This document shows, one piece after another, positions 1-7,347 of a DNA stretch of 64,000 nt (the stretch's first letter is position 1; the number at the start of each line of letters is the position of its first letter). The stretch covers positions 1 to 64,000 of the forward strand of contig CAWGUB010000022.1 in assembly GCA_963825575.1 (NCBI GenBank). Direction: 5' to 3'. The notes under the pieces were generated by a model. It had not been told where the DNA came from, ran no database searches, and saw only the letters and a list, made by a program, of their open reading frames with translations. Made by a program: the position numbers and the translations under genes. The stretch is from JAFDBW01 sp963825575. Lineage in GTDB: Bacteria; Desulfobacterota; Desulfuromonadia; Desulfuromonadales; BM103.

Positions 1-2
1 AA

Positions 3-197
3 ATTCACGAAGCCCCGGTTGTCTCGCCCCGCAGTAAAACAATTGCAGAGGCAGGGATGGTATTTACCGTCGAGCCTGGTGTCTATGTCCCTGCAGTTGG
101 TGGCGTGAGAATAGAAGACATGGTACTGGTGACTGCAGATGGGCACCAAGTCCTGACAAAAATTCCCAAGACGTTTCGGAACATTCTGTTAAGATAA
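3..197 (+). CDS. Xaa-Pro aminopeptidase (M24 family), C-terminal fragment
   Basis: Only the last 64 codons lie in the window; the gene begins upstream. The fragment carries the two C-terminal metal-ligand signatures of the M24 'pita-bread' fold. The first is the Glu of FTVEPGVYV. The second is the Glu of GGVRIEDMVLVT, which bridges the two metals in methionine and Xaa-Pro aminopeptidases. These cytosolic enzymes remove the N-terminal residue before a proline. In many Desulfuromonadales a pepP/pepQ-like gene sits near accBC, which fits the downstream genes. The specific symbol (pepP or pepQ) cannot be decided from this fragment. Confidence 0.85.
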   Translation: MHEAPVVSPRSKTIAEAGMVFTVEPGVYVPAVGGVRIEDMVLVTADGHQVLTKIPKTFRNILLR

Positions 198-262
198 TTA
201 CTGACTTCGTTTATTAACACCGGGCTGTGAGCACAGGACCGGCGACAAGGGAGGAACCTAGT

Positions 263-739
263 ATGGAAATCAAGGACCTGAGGACGTTGGTCAAAATGAT
301 CACCGACACCGATATCACTGAATTTGAAATGGAAAATGCCGAAGAGAAGATTGTTATAAAGCGTGGCCCGGAAAAAGAATACGTACAGTTTGCCGCGCCA
401 GCCCCTGCTGTTGCAGCTTCGGTAGCGGCTTCGCCTGCCACACCTGCTACAACAGCAGCACCGGCAGTGTCTGCCGAGACAGTGGCGGCGGATGACAACT
501 ACGAGACGCTCATCTCTCCTATTGTCGGCAGTTTCTATCGTAAACCGAGCCCGGAAGCGGACAATTTCGTAGAGGTCGGCGCGGTGGTCGAAGCTGGTCA
601 GACCGTATGCCTGGTCGAGGCGATGAAGCTTTTCAACGAGATCGAGGCCGAGTTCAAGTGCAAGATTATTGAAGTCCTTAAAGAGGATGCCGCACCAGTT
701 GAATTCGGTGAACCGCTCTTTAAGGTGGAACGCCTCTAG
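263..739 (+). CDS. accB: Biotin carboxyl carrier protein of acetyl-CoA carboxylase
   Basis: This is the 158-residue carrier subunit of acetyl-CoA carboxylase, which makes malonyl-CoA for fatty acid synthesis. It has a short N-terminal domain, an Ala/Pro-rich linker (about residues 43-77) and a C-terminal biotinyl domain. The biotinylated lysine is K122 in the EAMKLFNEIEAE motif. The ATG at 263 is chosen over an upstream in-frame GTG at 227 because AAGGGAGG lies just ahead of it and the protein then starts MEIKDL, as the family does. accC follows 49 bases later, so the two form the usual accBC operon. Confidence 0.97.
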   Translation: MEIKDLRTLVKMITDTDITEFEMENAEEKIVIKRGPEKEYVQFAAPAPAVAASVAASPATPATTAAPAVSAETVAADDNYETLISPIVGSFYRKPSPEADNFVEVGAVVEAGQTVCLVEAMKLFNEIEAEFKCKIIEVLKEDAAPVEFGEPLFKVERL

Positions 740-788
740 TGTCCTGACCCATGAAAGACCCAGAACCCCAGGCACTAAGGAGATATCC

Positions 789-2126
789 ATGTTTCGTAAA
801 ATTCTGATTGCTAATCGCGGCGAAATTGCCTTGCGCATCATACGGGCCTGCAAGGAGATGGGCATCCTGACGGTTGCCGTGCATTCCGACGCTGACGCCG
901 ATGCCCTGCACACCAAGATTGCAGACGAAAGCATCTGTATAGGGAGCGCCCAGAGCAGCAAAAGCTACCTCAACATGAAGGCGATCATCAGCGCCGCCGA
1001 GGTCACGGATGCCGAGGCGATTCATCCCGGGTACGGATTCCTTGCCGAGAATGCCGAGTTTGCCGAAATCTGCCAGAATTGCGGCCTGACTTTCATTGGC
1101 CCGACTCCTGAGAACATCCGTCTGATGGGCGACAAGATTGCCGGTCGGCAATCCGTTATCAAGGTCGGTGTGCCGATTCTGCCGGGCACCAAGGACAATG
1201 TGGCGAATGTCGAGGACGCGCAGCGTATCGCGGAAGAAATCGGTTTTCCGGTTATCATCAAGGCAACCGCCGGTGGTGGCGGAAAAGGGATGAAGGTTGT
1301 TCATTCACCGGCATCCCTGCCGAACCAGTACGTCATGGCCCGCGCTGAAGCTAAAGCTTCTTTTGACAACTCCGACGTCTATATCGAAAAATTCTGTGAA
1401 AACCCGCGTCACGTCGAAGTGCAACTGATTGGCGACAGCCACGGCAATGTAATCCATCTCGGAGAGCGCGACTGTTCGGTACAGCGCCGTCATCAGAAAC
1501 TCATTGAAGAGGCTCCCTGTCCGGCCATCACTGCTAAACAGCGCAAGGACCTCTGCGCATGCGCCGTCGAAGCGGCCAAATCGATCGGCTACACGAGCGC
1601 CGGCACCATGGAGTTTCTGCTGGACAAACAGGGTAATTTCTACTTCATGGAAATGAACACCCGTGTGCAGGTTGAGCATCCGGTGACTGAAATGATCACC
1701 GGTGTTGATATTATTCAGGAACAGATTCGGGTGGCGTACGGCGAGCCCCTGCGCTATCAACAGAAGGATATAAAGATCAGAGGACATGCGATCGAGTGTC
1801 GCATTAATGCTGAAGATCCTGTCAAATTTACCCCTTGCCCAGGCAAAATAGACGGTTACCATCCGCCCGGGGGCCTGGGCGTAAGGATTGACAGCGCAGT
1901 TTACGACCAGTACACGGTTTTACCATATTATGACTCAATGATCGCCAAGCTGATCGTTCACGCGGATACGCGCGAAGAAGCGATCAAACGTATGGCTCGA
2001 TCACTCGATGAGTTTATTATCGGCGGGATCAAGACGACGATTGAGTTCCACCAGCGCATAATGAACAACAAGGATTTCATCGAGGGGAATATTGATACCG
2101 GTTTCCTTGAAAGATTGAAGCTTTAA
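789..2126 (+). CDS. accC: Biotin carboxylase subunit of acetyl-CoA carboxylase
   Basis: This is a 445-residue ATP-grasp enzyme that carboxylates the biotin on AccB using ATP and bicarbonate. The N-terminal preATP-grasp domain opens FRKILIANRGEIALRIIRA. The glycine-rich ATP loop AGGGGKGMK is near residues 161-169, and the catalytic MEMNTRVQVEHPVTE segment is present. An in-frame ATG lies upstream inside accB, but the ATG at 789 has AAGGAG in front and gives the canonical length (E. coli AccC is 449 residues). A hairpin terminator follows directly, closing accBC. Confidence 0.98.
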   Translation: MFRKILIANRGEIALRIIRACKEMGILTVAVHSDADADALHTKIADESICIGSAQSSKSYLNMKAIISAAEVTDAEAIHPGYGFLAENAEFAEICQNCGLTFIGPTPENIRLMGDKIAGRQSVIKVGVPILPGTKDNVANVEDAQRIAEEIGFPVIIKATAGGGGKGMKVVHSPASLPNQYVMARAEAKASFDNSDVYIEKFCENPRHVEVQLIGDSHGNVIHLGERDCSVQRRHQKLIEEAPCPAITAKQRKDLCACAVEAAKSIGYTSAGTMEFLLDKQGNFYFMEMNTRVQVEHPVTEMITGVDIIQEQIRVAYGEPLRYQQKDIKIRGHAIECRINAEDPVKFTPCPGKIDGYHPPGGLGVRIDSAVYDQYTVLPYYDSMIAKLIVHADTREEAIKRMARSLDEFIIGGIKTTIEFHQRIMNNKDFIEGNIDTGFLERLKL

Positions 2127-2130
2127 CGAA

Positions 2131-2160
2131 AAGGCCAGGGAATCCTGGCCTTTGTTGTTT
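2131..2160 (+). terminator. Rho-independent terminator after accC
   Basis: Inverted repeat AAGGCCAGG / CCTGGCCTT with a GAAT loop, followed by TTGTTGTTT. It begins four bases after the accC stop codon. Confidence 0.8.
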
Positions 2161-2177
2161 CAAGACACATCACCTAC

Positions 2178-2987
2178 ATGCATGATTGGCGCTTGATAAA
2201 TTCCGGCTTTCAGACCGGTGCCATGAACATGGCCCTGGACGAAGCCCTTCTGCATGCAGTTGCCAACGGTCTCTCATCACCGATACTACGTTTCTACCGG
2301 TGGCAGCCGGCCACGGTGACTCTTGGTTACGCCCAGTCCGTCATTACGGATATTGACTTAGAGGTCTGTCGCCATGCTGGCCTCGATGTTATCCGCAGGT
2401 CGACCGGCGGCAGGGCTGTGTTGCACGACAACGAAGTTACCTACTCGATAATCGCCCCATCTGATTCCGGGCTGTTTGGGAATTCCGTTCTCGATAGTTA
2501 TCGTGTTATTTCAGAAATTCTACAGAAAGCCCTGCATCAACTCGGTTTGCCGGCAAAGCTGGTGCCGGGCAGGCAGCGCGGTGGACAACTGAATGCCACC
2601 AAGGCGGTCTGTTTCTCTGCACCATCCCAATATGAACTGGTTATTGATGATCGCAAGGTGGCCGGGAGCGCTCAGAAGCGTCATGGCCAGGCTTTTCTCC
2701 AGCATGGGTCGATCCCTCTCGAAATGGATCTGGAGCTTCTGGGGAAAGTACTGAAGACCGATATAAATACAGAGACGGCAGGCTCCCTCGACAAGGTGGG
2801 CTGGCTGAATATGTGGGCCAGCCAGCCGCTGTCGATCACAGAGGTTGAGAGGTGTGTCGCCGGGGAATTCTCCAAAGCCATGGGCTCCACGCTGAGGGAT
2901 TCTGAGTTGACAGATGACGAAACTAGCGAAGCAGAAAAACTTTGTCGTGAAAAATATGCTAATCCGGACTGGAATATGATGCGCTGA
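2178..2987 (+). CDS. Octanoyltransferase / lipoate-protein ligase family protein (LipM-like)
   Basis: This 269-residue protein belongs to the BPL/LPL fold that attaches lipoyl or octanoyl groups to carrier domains of 2-oxoacid dehydrogenases and GcvH. The RRSTGGRAVLH segment (about 73-83) is the substrate loop. A conserved lysine lies in DDRKVAGSAQ (K160). C145 in AVCFSAPSQYEL aligns with the acyl-thioester cysteine of Bacillus LipM. ATP-dependent LplA ligases do not need this cysteine, so octanoyl transfer from acyl carrier protein is the better guess. It stands alone between the accBC terminator and a separately promoted gene. Confidence 0.8.
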   Translation: MHDWRLINSGFQTGAMNMALDEALLHAVANGLSSPILRFYRWQPATVTLGYAQSVITDIDLEVCRHAGLDVIRRSTGGRAVLHDNEVTYSIIAPSDSGLFGNSVLDSYRVISEILQKALHQLGLPAKLVPGRQRGGQLNATKAVCFSAPSQYELVIDDRKVAGSAQKRHGQAFLQHGSIPLEMDLELLGKVLKTDINTETAGSLDKVGWLNMWASQPLSITEVERCVAGEFSKAMGSTLRDSELTDDETSEAEKLCREKYANPDWNMMR

Positions 2988-3016
2988 CTGAACGGTTTTA
3001 CAAGTGTGCTTGAACA

Positions 3017-3046
3017 TTGAACAGATTCTGATTCCCATGCTAGAAT
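3017..3046 (+). promoter_or_regulatory. Sigma70-type promoter for the small exported protein
   Basis: TTGAAC (3017-3022), an 18-base spacer and TAGAAT (3041-3046), placed 34 bases before the ATG at 3080. Confidence 0.55.
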
Positions 3047-3079
3047 GCTTAATCTTAGGGGATTCACATGGAGGCGAAT

Positions 3080-3490
3080 ATGAAACGCGGAGCGAGTCTT
3101 GTCCTGATGCTGGTCGCTGCAATTCTCTGTATGGGGATGGGAGGGTTGGGTGGAATGCCGGAAGGTACGATCCCTGAAACGGACGTCAACATTCATGCAG
3201 AGGTCAAGGACCGGGGCGGCGTTGTCACCACTCTCGAGAAGTTTTCCATGGCAGGCAAAACCTCACTCGACGCCTTGCGAGGGCAGGGGAAACTGACGAT
3301 ACCCTTCAAAAATATCGATACGGTCATGTTTGGTGAGAACAAGGGTGACGCCGTCATGGTTGACGTCAAACTCAAAACCGGCGAGACCATGATGCTGAGA
3401 GTACGCTCGCGTGCACAGTTTTACGGCTCTACTGGCTTTGGTGCTTTCCAGATCAAGTCAAAAGACCTTGCCCTGATCAATTTCCCATGA
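3080..3490 (+). CDS. Small exported protein of unknown function
   Basis: This 136-residue protein starts with a positively charged segment and a hydrophobic run (SLVLMLVAAILCMGMGG) that looks like a signal peptide, so it probably acts in the periplasm. The cysteine in that run lacks a good lipobox (Leu at -1), so a lipoprotein is unlikely. The mature part is about 110 residues and beta-rich. The ATG at 3080 is chosen over 3068 because GGAGG overlaps the earlier codon and is well spaced for the later one. It has its own promoter and a hairpin after it. I do not recognise the family and propose no function. Confidence 0.75.
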   Translation: MKRGASLVLMLVAAILCMGMGGLGGMPEGTIPETDVNIHAEVKDRGGVVTTLEKFSMAGKTSLDALRGQGKLTIPFKNIDTVMFGENKGDAVMVDVKLKTGETMMLRVRSRAQFYGSTGFGAFQIKSKDLALINFP

Positions 3491-3516
3491 TGCAGAACAA
3501 TTCAGCGAACAGGTTG

Positions 3517-3546
3517 ATGCGGGGGGCAGTCTCCGCATTTTCTTTG
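3517..3546 (+). terminator. Probable terminator after the small exported protein
   Basis: ATGCGG (3517-3522) and CCGCAT (3533-3538) form a short stem followed by TTTTCTTT. The stem is only six base pairs, so strength is uncertain. Confidence 0.5.
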
Positions 3547-3572
3547 CTCTTCCTTCTACACAGCCACACAAC

Positions 3573-4400
3573 ATGACCTTACGCATTGGACGCATTGCCT
3601 ATCTGAATGTAGCGCCCTACTTCCATTATCTTGCGGAGCAGGGGTTCTCTGGCGAAATCGTTGCCGGGGTGCCGTCAGAATTGAACAGGATGCTGGCCGA
3701 GGGCGCGATAGATGCCTGCCCCTCATCCTCCTACGAGTATGGTCTGCGTGCCGACGCCTATCTCTTGTTGCCTGGTCATTCGATCAGCAGTATCGGGCCT
3801 GTCCATAGTGTTTTGCTCTTTACGCCGGGACCTCTCAGCGAGTTGTCCGGACAGGAAATTGCCATAACCGGAGAGTCCGCAACCTCGATCAACCTTTTGC
3901 AGATCCTGCTCAAGGAATTCTGCAGAATGGATGACGTGTCCTTCAAGGTTCCGGGTCGGGAGGTGGAGGCTTGTCTGCAGCAGGGCCAAAGTGCTCTGTT
4001 GATCGGCGATCGAGCCTTGGCTGCAGCACAGAATTGCCCTCCTGATTTTCAGATCACCGATCTTGGCGCTCTGTGGTACCATTTTACCGGGCTACCGTTC
4101 GTCTTTGCGCTATGGATATTACGCAAAGACGCGGTCGAAAAGTCTCCTGTTGAAGTGAGCGATCTGGCGATACAACTCCAGGCATCGCGTGACTACGCCT
4201 TCAGCCATTTACCGGATATGGCTGCCCGACTTGCCAGCCACACAGGGTTTTCCGCCAAGCATCTTGAAGAGTACTGGCGTGGCATGTCCTACGATTTGAC
4301 TGACGGCCACGTGGAGGGGTTGAGGTTATACTTCGCTCTCTGTCACAAACATGGACTGCTGGAAAGAGAACCTGATTTTCACTTCTTTGCGGCAAGGTAA
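3573..4400 (+). CDS. mqnA: Chorismate dehydratase (futalosine menaquinone pathway)
   Basis: This 275-residue protein of the MqnA/MqnD periplasmic-binding-like fold dehydrates chorismate to 3-[(1-carboxyvinyl)oxy]benzoate, the first step of menaquinone synthesis by the futalosine route. The N terminus reads RIGRIAYLNVAPYF. The family hallmark around residues 40-56 follows (PSELNRMLAEGAIDACPSSS), with the serine pair before Glu-Tyr. A menaquinone supply suits an anaerobic respirer. MqnD is a paralogue, but the spacing of the SS-x-E-Y motif favours MqnA. Its last 22 bases overlap the end of the convergent NUDIX gene. Confidence 0.88.
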   Translation: MTLRIGRIAYLNVAPYFHYLAEQGFSGEIVAGVPSELNRMLAEGAIDACPSSSYEYGLRADAYLLLPGHSISSIGPVHSVLLFTPGPLSELSGQEIAITGESATSINLLQILLKEFCRMDDVSFKVPGREVEACLQQGQSALLIGDRALAAAQNCPPDFQITDLGALWYHFTGLPFVFALWILRKDAVEKSPVEVSDLAIQLQASRDYAFSHLPDMAARLASHTGFSAKHLEEYWRGMSYDLTDGHVEGLRLYFALCHKHGLLEREPDFHFFAAR

Positions 4401-4816
4401 TCGTTGATTATTTGTGCGTGGTCGAAGCAGAGTGGGGCGGGCAGGTCATCGACCGGAAAGAGCCGGACATTGATTGCATCATCTCCGGCTGTCGGGCAAC
4501 CCGTGGCCTCAGCGGAGAAAACCATCGATATGTTGTGCTGCCTGGGGTCGCGGTCCGGATCCGAATAGGCCCGGAACTGCTGCAAGTTGCCAACCTTGAG
4601 GCCGGTCTCTTCCAAGGCCTCGCGTATGGCGGCTTCTTCCAGCGACTCACCATAGTCGACAAAGCCGCCCGGTAGCGCCCAACCATGGGGTGGGTTCTGA
4701 CGTTCTATCAGGACGATGTCACCACCGATCAGAATAATAATATCGACAGTCGGAAAGGGATTACGGTAGCGGGTCGTTGCTTTGCCGCAGTGCGGACAGG
4801 TCGCGTAGGTCTGCAT
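4379..4816 (-). CDS. NUDIX hydrolase with N-terminal zinc-knuckle-like motif
   Basis: This 145-residue protein carries a full NUDIX box: G-x5-E-x7-REALEETGL, starting at GGFVDYGESLEEAAIRE. It hydrolyses a nucleoside-diphosphate-linked substrate that cannot be named from sequence. The N terminus has CPHCGK, as in ADP-ribose or NADH pyrophosphatase-like relatives, but only one Cys pair is present. The ATG at 4816 is preferred to the upstream ATG at 4837 because GGAGG sits six bases before it. The gene runs opposite to its neighbours and overlaps the end of mqnA tail to tail. Confidence 0.85.
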   Translation of the reverse strand: MQTYATCPHCGKATTRYRNPFPTVDIIILIGGDIVLIERQNPPHGWALPGGFVDYGESLEEAAIREALEETGLKVGNLQQFRAYSDPDRDPRQHNISMVFSAEATGCPTAGDDAINVRLFPVDDLPAPLCFDHAQIINDYLAAKK

Positions 4817-4830
4817 GGAAAATCCTCCGG

Positions 4831-4860
4831 TTGACACGTTGTTCCGAATTGCATTAATAA
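4831..4860 (+). promoter_or_regulatory. Promoter for tRNA-Leu
   Basis: A perfect TTGACA (4831-4836), an 18-base spacer and TAATAA (4855-4860), ending 21 bases before the tRNA. It lies between the divergent NUDIX gene and the tRNA. Confidence 0.65.
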
Positions 4861-4881
4861 TAGCCGAACTTTAATCATTTT

Positions 4882-4968
4882 GCCCGGGTGGCGGAACTGG
4901 TAGACGCAAGGGACTTAAAATCCCTCGGGAGCAATCCTGTACGAGTTCGATTCTCGTCCCGGGTACCA
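4882..4968 (+). tRNA. tRNA-Leu (anticodon UAA)
   Basis: An 87-base class II tRNA with the acceptor strand GCCCGGG pairing with CCCGGGT, and CCA encoded. The anticodon loop reads CTTAAAA with anticodon TAA. It has the long variable arm typical of leucine tRNAs and a T-loop TTCGATT. The sequence closely parallels E. coli tRNA-Leu(UAA), which also starts GCCCGG and ends CCGGGTACCA. A strong promoter and a strong terminator flank it, so it is a single-gene unit. Confidence 0.97.
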
Positions 4969-4974
4969 TAACAG

Positions 4975-5018
4975 GCGGGGGTTCAAGAGGTCTTTTTTCT
5001 TGAACCCCCGCTTTTTTT
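4975..5018 (+). terminator. Strong terminator after tRNA-Leu
   Basis: A 13-bp stem GCGGGGGTTCAAG / CTTGAACCCCCGC (4975-4987 and 4999-5011) followed by seven T residues. Confidence 0.93.
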
Positions 5019-5172
5019 GCTTTTATTGTTGAATGCATGTCCACATTCTCAAAAAATTGGTCATGACTAAAGGATTTTTTTGCCGTCTGCCCGCTCTGCT
5101 GTTATTCTGTGCATTGAATCTCTGTTGCTGACTGGAAATGTAGATTCATGGGCACTGCAGTCGATGCATGTT

Positions 5173-5409
5173 ATGGGTTCTCGGGTGAAAATAACTGTCA
5201 AGCTTTATGCGGTATTGCAGATCGGGCGATTCAGTGAGAAAGAACTGGATTATCCTGTCTGTTCTAAAGTCATCGATGTTGTCAACGATCTGGAACTGCC
5301 CTTCGAGCACGTCGATATCCTGCTTGTGAACGGCCGTCATGTTGACAGGGAATATCTGCTGCAGGATGGTGATGTTTTGTCTGTACTGCCGATGGTTGAA
5401 GGTGGTTGA
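5173..5409 (+). CDS. MoaD/ThiS-family sulfur carrier protein
   Basis: A 78-residue ubiquitin-fold protein ending VEGG, the C-terminal di-glycine that is adenylated and thiocarboxylated in MoaD and ThiS. The pattern ILLVNGRHVD...LQDGDVLSVLPMVEGG is typical of MoaD. Starts at 5080, 5164, 5173 (ATG) and 5185 (GTG) are in frame. None has a strong Shine-Dalgarno; 5173 or 5185 gives a normal family length. The next gene, 40 bases downstream, is a tungstopterin oxidoreductase, so this protein probably donates sulfur for the pterin cofactor or is dedicated to that enzyme. Confidence 0.82.
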   Translation: MGSRVKITVKLYAVLQIGRFSEKELDYPVCSKVIDVVNDLELPFEHVDILLVNGRHVDREYLLQDGDVLSVLPMVEGG

Positions 5410-5449
5410 TTGGCCTTTAGGGCCCTGGACCTGAACAGGAGAGGGTATC

Positions 5450-7285
5450 ATGCGTTTCTTGACTGATAGTCCAGCGTCAGAGCCGAGTTCGGTTCTCTAC
5501 ACACGTTGTACGGTGGATCTGGAAAGCGGCGACCTTCAAATCGAAGACATCCCCTGCCGAAACCTGGAAGATGTCCTCGGCGGGTTCGGCCGTTCCTTCC
5601 AGATGCTCGCGGAACGACACATCCAGAACGCTTATGTTGCTGAAAACCCGTTGATTATCAATGTCGGCTTATTGACCGGCAGCCACGCCATGACCGGCAT
5701 GCGCACCTATTTCTCTGCATACAGTCCGATCAAGGAATCAAAAAAAGGCTTGCCTGCGGCGATGTGGTCGGCTGGCAGCGGCAAGTTCGGCGCCAAGCTG
5801 AAATGGACCGGGCTCGATGAGCTGGTGATAGAACGTCGCTCGGCTCAGCCGATCTATATCGTTATCCGCGAAACCGAAAAAGGCCCGGAGGTAACGCTGA
5901 AACCCGCCGACCACCTGCTTGGCCTGACCACCCACGAAAAGATCATGGCTCTGCAGGAACAGTATGACGACGCCCATTTTGCCGCGATCGGCCCTGCCGG
6001 TGAAAACTGGCAGAATGTTTATGCCGGGGCGGTGGCGCTGAGCACGGAGAACCAGCTCAAGTCGAAACAGGATAAGGTCCGTTTTGCCGGACGGGGCGGG
6101 ATGGGCAGCCTGATGGGATACAAGAATGTGCTCGCTCTGGTTGCACAGAGCAGCGACAAGCTCGGCCGCACCCCGGAACCGGTCAAAAAAGCCAACATCA
6201 ACGTCATCAAGGGCGGCGGCTCGGCCCGTCTGCAGCCAATCAAGCGTGGCGGCGGGGGCGGCACATGGGCTGCTTACGATGTCCTCCAGGCGTTCCACGC
6301 CGTACCGGTGAATAACTTCCGACCGCAGGGCAACGATCTCCCGGAACACCTCTTCAGGACCAGGGTTGAACAGCAGTACGAGATCAAGTCGGAGGCCTGT
6401 TACCGTTGCGGCATCACCTGTCACAATAATATCCACGAGCGGAACTCCGACGGCAGTGCCGGGAAATTCCTCGCCAAGTTCGATTACGAACCGCTTAACC
6501 TGCTCGGGACCAACCTCGGCTTACACGACGCTGCACAGGTTGCTGCCCTGATTCATCTTTGTGACAATTACGGCATGGACGCAATTACGACCGGGGTGAC
6601 GGTTTCCTACGTGCTTTCCTATAACGAAAGACATCCCGAAAAGCCTCTGCTCAACGGTGCAAGCTTCGGCGACTTTGACAGGATTCATGACTTGGTCAAA
6701 CGAGTAGGCCTGGGCCAGCTTCCCGAGATCGGGCACGGTGTGAAGCGGCTCTCGGAGATCATGGGTGAAGCTGATTACGCCTATCATGTCAAGGGGTTGG
6801 AGATAGCTGCTTATCAGCCCGAAACCAACCCAGGTTACGCCTGGGCGATTGCCGGAGGGCATATGTCGATGGGGACCTACGGTATGCTGGCCCGTGAAGG
6901 CAAGACCGATCTCGATTCCTGGGTCGCCGCTATCACCATTGACAAATTGCAGATCGTTGGCTTCGATATGATCGGTCTCTGCAAGTTTTTTGATATCGTC
7001 AATGGCATCGGCACCGACATGGTGGTTGATTGCCTGGCTGCGGAGCATGGCCTCAAGGTGACCAGGGATGATCTGAGTGCTGCAGTGAAAAGAGCGTTTC
7101 TGCGTGGCCTGGCACTTGAACTGCGGCAGGGATATGGCAAACAAGAGTATTGCCTCCCCGCGGAAGTGACGGCAAACCCGAACCGGAACATTACTCTGCC
7201 TGAGTTGACCACTCCGGAATTCCTGGCTGAACTGGAGGAGCGGGTCTGGGAGGTCTTCGATCGTGAACTGCAGGAGCTGATATAA
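5450..7285 (+). CDS. Aldehyde:ferredoxin oxidoreductase (tungsten, AOR family)
   Basis: This 611-residue protein has the AOR family's three domains. Enzymes of this family oxidise aldehydes to acids with ferredoxin as acceptor, using a tungsten bis-pterin and a [4Fe-4S] cluster. Three cluster cysteines are C317, C320 and C324 in ACYRCGITCHNN. The fourth is C511 in the DMIGLC motif near the pterin site. It has no signal peptide, so it is cytosolic. GAGAGGGT lies ahead of the ATG. Together with the MoaD-like gene it forms a two-gene unit; the exact aldehyde is unknown. The aldehyde dehydrogenase that follows may act on the same compounds. Confidence 0.92.
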   Translation: MRFLTDSPASEPSSVLYTRCTVDLESGDLQIEDIPCRNLEDVLGGFGRSFQMLAERHIQNAYVAENPLIINVGLLTGSHAMTGMRTYFSAYSPIKESKKGLPAAMWSAGSGKFGAKLKWTGLDELVIERRSAQPIYIVIRETEKGPEVTLKPADHLLGLTTHEKIMALQEQYDDAHFAAIGPAGENWQNVYAGAVALSTENQLKSKQDKVRFAGRGGMGSLMGYKNVLALVAQSSDKLGRTPEPVKKANINVIKGGGSARLQPIKRGGGGGTWAAYDVLQAFHAVPVNNFRPQGNDLPEHLFRTRVEQQYEIKSEACYRCGITCHNNIHERNSDGSAGKFLAKFDYEPLNLLGTNLGLHDAAQVAALIHLCDNYGMDAITTGVTVSYVLSYNERHPEKPLLNGASFGDFDRIHDLVKRVGLGQLPEIGHGVKRLSEIMGEADYAYHVKGLEIAAYQPETNPGYAWAIAGGHMSMGTYGMLAREGKTDLDSWVAAITIDKLQIVGFDMIGLCKFFDIVNGIGTDMVVDCLAAEHGLKVTRDDLSAAVKRAFLRGLALELRQGYGKQEYCLPAEVTANPNRNITLPELTTPEFLAELEERVWEVFDRELQELI

Positions 7286-7347
7286 GTCGGCCGTCTGTCG
7301 ATGAACTTGATCCGCGTTTGAGAGGTGTTGGCTTGGGCCTGAAAGGC

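Noticed and set aside
83..961. A 292-codon minus-strand frame across accB and the start of accC
   Set aside because: Antisense to two clearly functional genes; composition rich in Arg and Cys; no ribosome site or known domain.
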